From JAJDOD01 sp039024895 (GTDB lineage: Bacteria; Pseudomonadota; Alphaproteobacteria; Rhodobacterales; Rhodobacteraceae), in the NCBI GenBank assembly GCA_039024895.1, contig JBCCPJ010000001.1, positions 186,001-250,000 on the forward strand: DNA of 64,000 nt. Reading direction: 5' to 3'. A program made the translations under genes and the position numbers. The notes under the pieces were generated by a model. The model ran no database searches. It worked only from the letters and a program-made list of their open reading frames with translations, and was not told the DNA's origin. Positions 59,310 through 64,000 of this stretch are shown here, piece after piece (position 1 is the stretch's first letter; the number at the start of each line of letters is the position of its first letter).

Positions 59310-60272
59310 TTAGGCAGCCAGCCCCGACTGACCCATATTCAAGAACTTGGCGCGCCGATCCTTAATCAGAGCATCGCGCGACATTTGCGATAGCTGCGTC
59401 AGGATATCGTCAATACACCGCCCCACAGCCTCAACCGTCGCTCCTGGATCACGTTGCGCACCGCCCATCGGTTCCCCGATGATGCGGTCGATCACACCAA
59501 GCTTGTGCAGGTCCTGCGCCGTCAGGCGTAGCGCCTCAGCCGCCTCGCGCATTTTCTCAGCATCTTTCCAAAGGATCGACGCGCACCCTTCCGGTGAAAT
59601 GACCGAGTAAATTGAATGCTCCAGCATCGCCACACGGTTCGCGGTCGCAAAGGCCACGGCACCGCCAGAACCGCCTTCACCGACGATAATGGACACCAAC
59701 GGAACACCAATCTTCAGACATTTCTCGGTCGACCGGGCAATCGCTTCCGACTGGCCGCGCTCCTCAGCACCCTTGCCGGGATAAGCGCCCGGCGTGTCGA
59801 TGAGCGTGACAACCGGCACGTTGAAGCGATCCGCCAAATCCATCAAACGGATGGCCTTGCGATACCCTTCCGGCCGCGCCATCCCAAAGTTTCGCTCAAT
59901 GCGGCTGGTCGTGTCCTTGCCCTTCTCGTGACCGATGACCATGACGGGCCGGTCATTCAGACGCGCCAAACCACCCATGACAGACAGATCGTCGGCAAAG
60001 TTCCGGTCACCCGCGAGCGGCGTATACTCGGTGAACAGTGCTTCGATGTAATCGGCGCAATGGGGTCGGTCCGCGTGTCGGGCGACCTGGCACTTTTGCC
60101 AAGGCGTGAGGTCCTTATACAGGCTCGCCAGAAGATCGCGCGCCTTGCTATCCAGCGCGGCGGCCTCTTTCTCCACGTCCATTTCGGCATTGGATCGCGC
60201 CATGGCGCGCAACTCTTCAGCCTTACCTTCGATCTCGGCCAACGGCTTCTCGAAGTCCAGATAGTTTTGCAT
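59310..60272 (-). CDS. accA: Acetyl-CoA carboxylase carboxyltransferase subunit alpha
   Basis: 320-aa subunit of the carboxyltransferase that makes malonyl-CoA for fatty acid synthesis. Typical segments are YLDFEKPLAEIEGKAEEL (N-terminus), RHADRPHCADYIEALF, VMVIGHEKGKDT, FNVPVVTLIDTPGAYPGKGAEERGQ and GEGGSGGAVAFATANRV. The ATG at 60272 gives the standard N-terminus. accD is not in the window, as is usual. Confidence 0.97.
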   Translation of the reverse strand: MQNYLDFEKPLAEIEGKAEELRAMARSNAEMDVEKEAAALDSKARDLLASLYKDLTPWQKCQVARHADRPHCADYIEALFTEYTPLAGDRNFADDLSVMGGLARLNDRPVMVIGHEKGKDTTSRIERNFGMARPEGYRKAIRLMDLADRFNVPVVTLIDTPGAYPGKGAEERGQSEAIARSTEKCLKIGVPLVSIIVGEGGSGGAVAFATANRVAMLEHSIYSVISPEGCASILWKDAEKMREAAEALRLTAQDLHKLGVIDRIIGEPMGGAQRDPGATVEAVGRCIDDILTQLSQMSRDALIKDRRAKFLNMGQSGLAA

Positions 60273-60330
60273 GGGCGCTTACCTCAACATGTGCGGCCTA
60301 TATGGCGCTCTCGAACGCGAACCGCAAGAA

Positions 60331-61164
60331 TCACGCCGCACGGCCCATATAGAGATTAATCATGGCCGGAACGCGGGTTTGGCCCTCGGTTTCAAATTCG
60401 CGAAAGGCATCGGTGACCCGAGCCGCATACGCCCCACCAAGGGTCCCCATGGCGTCATGCATCCGAAGCAAGCGCGCGCCAAACCCAATCTTAAGCGCTT
60501 GCTGGCCAACAAGTTCAGACGTGCCGGGAAACCGAAGAAACACCTCAATCGGGTGGCACTCTGTATCGACCAAGCCAGCGCGCTGCATCTTCTCGACACC
60601 CCAATCCGCATCCGACAGGCCCATCGGACCGGGCACATACGGGTCGGGCGATACGCTTTCGATACCCAACATCTCTCTTGCGATGTCGCGTTGTCTCGAC
60701 CACCACACGTTTTCTTCGAACGCCCCCCATGCCGCGAGGAGGAGGCGACCGTCCGGTTTCAGTGCTTTCGAGATATTCGCAAAGGCCGCAACGGGGTCCT
60801 CAAAAAACATGACCCCGAAGCGGGAAACAACAAGGTCAAACAGGCGCGGCCAAACGGCGACTTGCGCGTCCCCCCAAAATGTCTCGAACCGACCGCCGCT
60901 CCGCTCTTTCGCACGGGCCAGTAGCGGCTGGGAGATATCAGAGGCCACAACGCGTGCCCCTGCCTCTGCGAAGGCGAGCGACAACGCACCGGTTCCGCAC
61001 CCGATATCGAGAATATCGCGCCCTTCAGCTGCGCCTGCCCGGTGCAGCAATAGATCGACGACCTCCACAAAAAGACCGTCCATCACCATTTCGTCGGCAA
61101 TCCAGGATTTGCCGTTGTCGCCGGACCAATAGTCTTGCTGCTCTTCATTCGCGACGTGCGTCAT
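60331..61164 (-). CDS. Class I SAM-dependent methyltransferase
   Basis: 277-aa methyltransferase of the UbiE/Methyltransf_11 kind: GRDILDIGCGTGALSLAFAEAG (motif I, about 46-67), VVASDISQPLLARAKER, and FDLVVSRFGVMFFEDPVAAFANI. The substrate is unknown. It overlaps the plsC stop by 4 bases (ATGA), so it is translated from the ftsEX-plsC transcript. Confidence 0.88.
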   Translation of the reverse strand: MTHVANEEQQDYWSGDNGKSWIADEMVMDGLFVEVVDLLLHRAGAAEGRDILDIGCGTGALSLAFAEAGARVVASDISQPLLARAKERSGGRFETFWGDAQVAVWPRLFDLVVSRFGVMFFEDPVAAFANISKALKPDGRLLLAAWGAFEENVWWSRQRDIAREMLGIESVSPDPYVPGPMGLSDADWGVEKMQRAGLVDTECHPIEVFLRFPGTSELVGQQALKIGFGARLLRMHDAMGTLGGAYAARVTDAFREFETEGQTRVPAMINLYMGRAA

Positions 61165-61871
61165 GTCTTCGCCTCCTCTGAGAGCAGGTCTGAGCGGGTC
61201 TCAATTTGGGCTTCAAGTTCCGCCATGAACTCTTTCACAGGCCGCCCTGCCGGGATGGGGTCAAGAAACTCCACCACCGCGGTGCCTGGTTTGCGCAGCA
61301 CCCCACGCTTCGGCCAAAAATGTCCCACATTCGTCGCCACCGGCACGCAATCTTGCTCCAACTGTTGGTAAAGGACACCGGTGCCGACCTTGTACGAATG
61401 CTTGACGCCTGGGGCGACACGCGTGCCTTGGGGATAGATAATCAGCTGTCCGGGCTCCGCGCGACCTTTTTCGACATCGCGCTTCATTTTTTCGATCGCG
61501 GCCCCCCGTTTGCCGCGATCCACCGGCACACATCCCAGCCGCAGCGCGAACTGACCCAGGATCGGCGCATACATCAATTCCCGCTTCATGATGAATTTGC
61601 CGCGCGGCACAGAGTTGTAAATCATTATGATATCAAGAAAAGACTGGTGCTTTGCCGCGATCACCACTTCACCGGTTGGCGGTGTCCCACGCACTTCAGT
61701 CTCCAAGCCAATCATCCAGCGCAATGCCCAGCGCACGTAAATGCACCACGCGTGACATGCTTTGAAAGCCCAGTCGCGACTGATCAAAGCCGGGATGATG
61801 AAGATCACTGCATAGACTAGCATCATCACGTAGATCGAGATGTTAAACAGGAGGGAGCGGATGAATTGCAC
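61161..61871 (-). CDS. plsC: 1-acyl-sn-glycerol-3-phosphate acyltransferase
   Basis: 236-aa membrane acyltransferase of phosphatidate synthesis. It has an N-terminal hydrophobic anchor (about 4-35), the HX4D motif in KHQSFLD, the acceptor-site segment CVPVDRGKR and LIIYPQGTR. The GTG at 61871 overlaps the ftsX stop (TAGTG) and has AAGGAA 8 bases upstream; the longer upstream frame is inside ftsX and not coding. Confidence 0.9.
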   Translation of the reverse strand: MQFIRSLLFNISIYVMMLVYAVIFIIPALISRDWAFKACHAWCIYVRWALRWMIGLETEVRGTPPTGEVVIAAKHQSFLDIIMIYNSVPRGKFIMKRELMYAPILGQFALRLGCVPVDRGKRGAAIEKMKRDVEKGRAEPGQLIIYPQGTRVAPGVKHSYKVGTGVLYQQLEQDCVPVATNVGHFWPKRGVLRKPGTAVVEFLDPIPAGRPVKEFMAELEAQIETRSDLLSEEAKT

Positions 61872-62758
61872 TACCCGTCTTCCTTTAACCGTCGCGCGGC
61901 AGCGACCCATGTCGCCGCGAACGCAAGCCCAGCCGCACCAAACGGTACCAAAAGCGGCCAGAGCCATTCTGACCTCTGGAATCCCAGCCCGCTCAGCACC
62001 CCGATTTCGACACCATCCGGCAGAAGCGCGACAGCGATCATCGCAGCGACCGTACCGATGGCTGCGCCAACAAAGGCCCGGACGGTAAAGCGTCGAATGA
62101 AGGCCGACGCAATCCATCGATCTTTTGCGCCGACGATCCGTAGCACATCGATGATCTGTCCGTTGGCCGACAAGGCTGATGAGGCAGCAAGGGAAATGGT
62201 GACCGCTGTGACGCTCCCAATCAGAAACAAGGCAAATGCCCCCAATTGCCGTAGCCGTTGGGCAGCCTCCGCGAGCGGCAATCGCCAACGGCTATGGTCG
62301 TCATAAACGGTTCCCGGCGCTTCTGCATCCAATCGGGCCGACAAGCCTACCTCATCTGGTCCATCTGCCGTCTCTTCCACTTCTATCAGCACTGGCAGGC
62401 GTAGCTTGTCCAGGGGAATACCCTCCCCAAACCAGGGTGCCAGCAGCATCAGTTGTTCTTCATCATCGACGCGGCGCGCCGTCACGACGCCCGGTGTCTG
62501 GGAAAGAGCAACAAGGACGGCCTCGGCGCGCGCTTCTATGTCTCCGCTCGGTGGCACACGAACCGTCGCCGTGCCCGCAAGCTCCGCCTCCCACCGGTTT
62601 GCAAGCTCTCCGGTCGCCAAGTTGAGCGCGATGGCAAAGACGGCAAGAAACGCCATGGCGGCAGCGCTGGCAAGGGTCAAAGCGGCGGTGAACCCGGAGG
62701 GCGGCACGATACGCGTCGCCGTCGGATCACCAAAAATCAGGTCCTTGAACCGGCTCAC
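61871..62758 (-). CDS. ftsX: Cell division protein FtsX
   Basis: 295-aa permease-like protein with four membrane segments (near 25-46, 168-190, 218-240 and 265-285) and an extracytoplasmic loop (about 48-165). With FtsE it activates peptidoglycan amidases at the septum. FtsX-type sequence includes ANGQIIDVLRIVGAKDRWIASAFIRRF. The GTG start overlaps the ftsE stop (GTGA). Confidence 0.9.
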   Translation of the reverse strand: MSRFKDLIFGDPTATRIVPPSGFTAALTLASAAAMAFLAVFAIALNLATGELANRWEAELAGTATVRVPPSGDIEARAEAVLVALSQTPGVVTARRVDDEEQLMLLAPWFGEGIPLDKLRLPVLIEVEETADGPDEVGLSARLDAEAPGTVYDDHSRWRLPLAEAAQRLRQLGAFALFLIGSVTAVTISLAASSALSANGQIIDVLRIVGAKDRWIASAFIRRFTVRAFVGAAIGTVAAMIAVALLPDGVEIGVLSGLGFQRSEWLWPLLVPFGAAGLAFAATWVAAARRLKEDG

Positions 62759-63429
62759 AGCCCCGCCCCTGCCAAGGAAACAGCCCCGTCCTTAATCCGT
62801 AGAACGCGCGACGACACGCGCGACTTTGCCTGTCGGATCAGGTTGAGGTCATGTGTGGCGCATAAGATCGTCTTCCCCAAGCGGTTTAACTCGATCAACA
62901 GGTCAAGGAGTTTCAGCGACATTTCCCAGTCCACATTGCCGGTCGGTTCATCTGCCAGAATGATCTCCGGCGACAGGATAATGGCGCGTGCCAACGCCAT
63001 GCGCTGGCGTTCACCGCCCGAAAGCTCCGAGGGCAAACGGTCCACCATGGCGCCCAAACCGACCCAACTCAGAAGGTCCGCAAGATCACCTTCGGCTGCG
63101 GCGGACCCGCCGGTGACAGCGACGGGGAGCATAACATTTTCACCGACAGACAAGTGATCGACGAAGCGGCTTTCCTGATGAACGACACCAATGCGCCGCC
63201 GTAGCCGGGCAATCTGGTCCCGGTTATAGTCGGCAACGGATTGACCCAAAAGCGCGACATCGCCCGATGACGCTGAATGCTCAAGCGAGCATAGCTTCAG
63301 CAATGTCGTCTTGCCCGCGCCAGACGGACCTGTGAGGAAATGAAAGCTTCCTGCCGGCAGCGAGAGGGCGACATCCCGAAACAAGGTCTGCTCCCCATAG
63401 ACCATCGCCACATTTTTCAGCTCGATCAC
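62755..63429 (-). CDS. ftsE: Cell division ATP-binding protein FtsE
   Basis: 224-aa ABC ATPase: Walker A GPSGAGKTT (about 34-42), Q-loop RIGVVHQESRFVDHLSVGENV, signature LSGGERQRM and Walker B IILADEPTGNVD. It drives FtsX at the division site. The GTG at 63429 (preceded by GGAGG) is chosen over the long upstream frame, which would overlap the divergent zinc-ribbon gene. Confidence 0.94.
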   Translation of the reverse strand: MIELKNVAMVYGEQTLFRDVALSLPAGSFHFLTGPSGAGKTTLLKLCSLEHSASSGDVALLGQSVADYNRDQIARLRRRIGVVHQESRFVDHLSVGENVMLPVAVTGGSAAAEGDLADLLSWVGLGAMVDRLPSELSGGERQRMALARAIILSPEIILADEPTGNVDWEMSLKLLDLLIELNRLGKTILCATHDLNLIRQAKSRVSSRVLRIKDGAVSLAGAGL

Positions 63430-63582
63430 GTCGCCTCCACGCGCCGTTTTGGTGCTTTTGCCCGACTTGTCCCCAAGGATCAACGCCGCGCCTTTCCTGC
63501 AAAGCCTTGAAGTGCTAAAACCTCTTGTAATCCGGGGTAGAACGCCGAAAAAGGCACGGTCGGTCAGGCAAGGAATACATAT

Positions 63583-64000
63583 ATGCGGTTGGTTTGTCCG
63601 AATTGCAGCGCACAGTACGAGATTGACGCTTCGATGATCCCCGAAGAGGGGCGAGACGTTCAATGTTCGAATTGCGGTCATACGTGGTTCGAGTTGCCGG
63701 GCCCAACCGTGAGCGAAGACACCTCTGCCGTTTCCTCTACAGCCTCGATAATGGATGAGGACGAGGAGGATGATTACGACATGCCGCCGCCTTACGATCT
63801 CGACGAGGACGACAGCTTTGAAGACGATACGGCAGAGAACACAGAAACGGATCGCCGCGAGTCCATCCCGGACTTCATAACGCGCGAAGACTTCGAAGAC
63901 GACAGCGACCAAAGTATCAACGATTGGGACGATGACCCTGTCGAAAGCGACCGTGCCGAGGATGCGCCGGAGGTCGATGCGCCAGTCTCAACACCTACTG
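63583..64000 (+). CDS. Zinc-ribbon protein of MJ0042 type (3' end cut by window)
   Basis: Only the first 139 codons are present. The N-terminus is a zinc ribbon, MRLVCPNCSAQYEIDASMIP, then CSNCGHTW (two CxxC pairs at C5/C8 and C30/C33). It is followed by a very acidic low-complexity stretch (DEDEEDDYDMPPPYDLDEDDS and onward). Rhodobacterales commonly have such a gene divergent from ftsE; a membrane helix usually follows further on. Its function is unknown. Confidence 0.85.
   Translation, partial: MRLVCPNCSAQYEIDASMIPEEGRDVQCSNCGHTWFELPGPTVSEDTSAVSSTASIMDEDEEDDYDMPPPYDLDEDDSFEDDTAENTETDRRESIPDFITREDFEDDSDQSINDWDDDPVESDRAEDAPEVDAPVSTPT

Noticed and set aside
1..64000. tRNA, rRNA, IS element or phage genes
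   Set aside because: Reading the intergenic regions showed no tRNA-like cloverleaf with conserved GGTTCGAATCC-type arms, no transposase or integrase, and no terminal inverted repeats; a tRNAscan run would settle the tRNA part.

Overview
The window looks like chromosome of an alphaproteobacterium of the Rhodobacteraceae (Roseobacter-type). Pointers are an L-malyl-CoA/beta-methylmalyl-CoA lyase very like the Rhodobacter Mcl1, a BciA-type 8-vinyl reductase of bacteriochlorophyll synthesis, a form II coxSLM set, the zinc-ribbon / ftsE-ftsX-plsC arrangement, the ubiH / Trm112 / Lon-domain / CnoX / xthA block, a VPxPA-CTERM protein, and high-GC coding with many GTG starts in overlapping pairs. This is recognition from memory, not a database search. 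I saw no tRNA, rRNA, IS element, prophage or CRISPR array.

Layout. 1-2.4 kb: 3' truncated xylulokinase, a BKACE-family enzyme, a small secreted protein. 2.4-5.9 kb: dapB, then divergently rbfA, a phosphodiester glycosidase-like gene, truB and a DUF1643 gene. 5.9-12 kb is accessory: a Tat-exported nitroreductase-like gene with its MarR regulator and a twin operator; a sterol-desaturase-like membrane enzyme; a DUF4389 protein; a 224-aa protein with six KTxxxxEE units at an exact 9-residue period, followed 12 bp later by a stand-alone ATP-grasp ligase (a candidate graspetide-like RiPP system, the most interesting item); and a beta-lactamase-fold hydrolase. 12-18.4 kb: pnp, a Tat-signal protein, bciA, an rRNA methyltransferase, rpsO and an RluA-family synthase, all on the minus strand. 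18.4-24.9 kb: free-methionine-sulfoxide reductase, a STAS/anti-sigma pair, gamma-glutamyltransferase, hspQ, a transglycosylase lipoprotein, lolA, a FemAB-like transferase. 24.9-35.2 kb: ftsK, dapC-like aminotransferase, amidase, ubiH, Trm112, Lon-substrate-binding protein, CnoX, xthA, alpha/beta hydrolase.

35.3-39.1 kb is a hexuronate module (uxuB-like, uxaC, divergent kdgK). 39.1-44.7 kb resembles a CoA-dependent betaine-acid route (acyl-CoA dehydrogenase, ADP-forming acyl-CoA ligase, CaiD) with a divergent beta-decarboxylating dehydrogenase. 44.7-51.5 kb holds a small lipoprotein, an L,D-transpeptidase, a complete livKHMGF-type ABC importer and, divergent from it, mcl1. 51.5-57.3 kb: an unknown gene, the VPxPA-CTERM protein and form II coxSLM. 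57.3-64 kb: a Kef-type antiporter with a His-rich loop, accA, a methyltransferase, plsC, ftsX, ftsE and the start of an acidic zinc-ribbon protein.

Together the genes suggest a metabolically flexible marine-type heterotroph able to use sugar acids, amino acids or related acids and quaternary-amine acids, assimilate acetyl-CoA through the ethylmalonyl-CoA pathway, and probably make bacteriochlorophyll.
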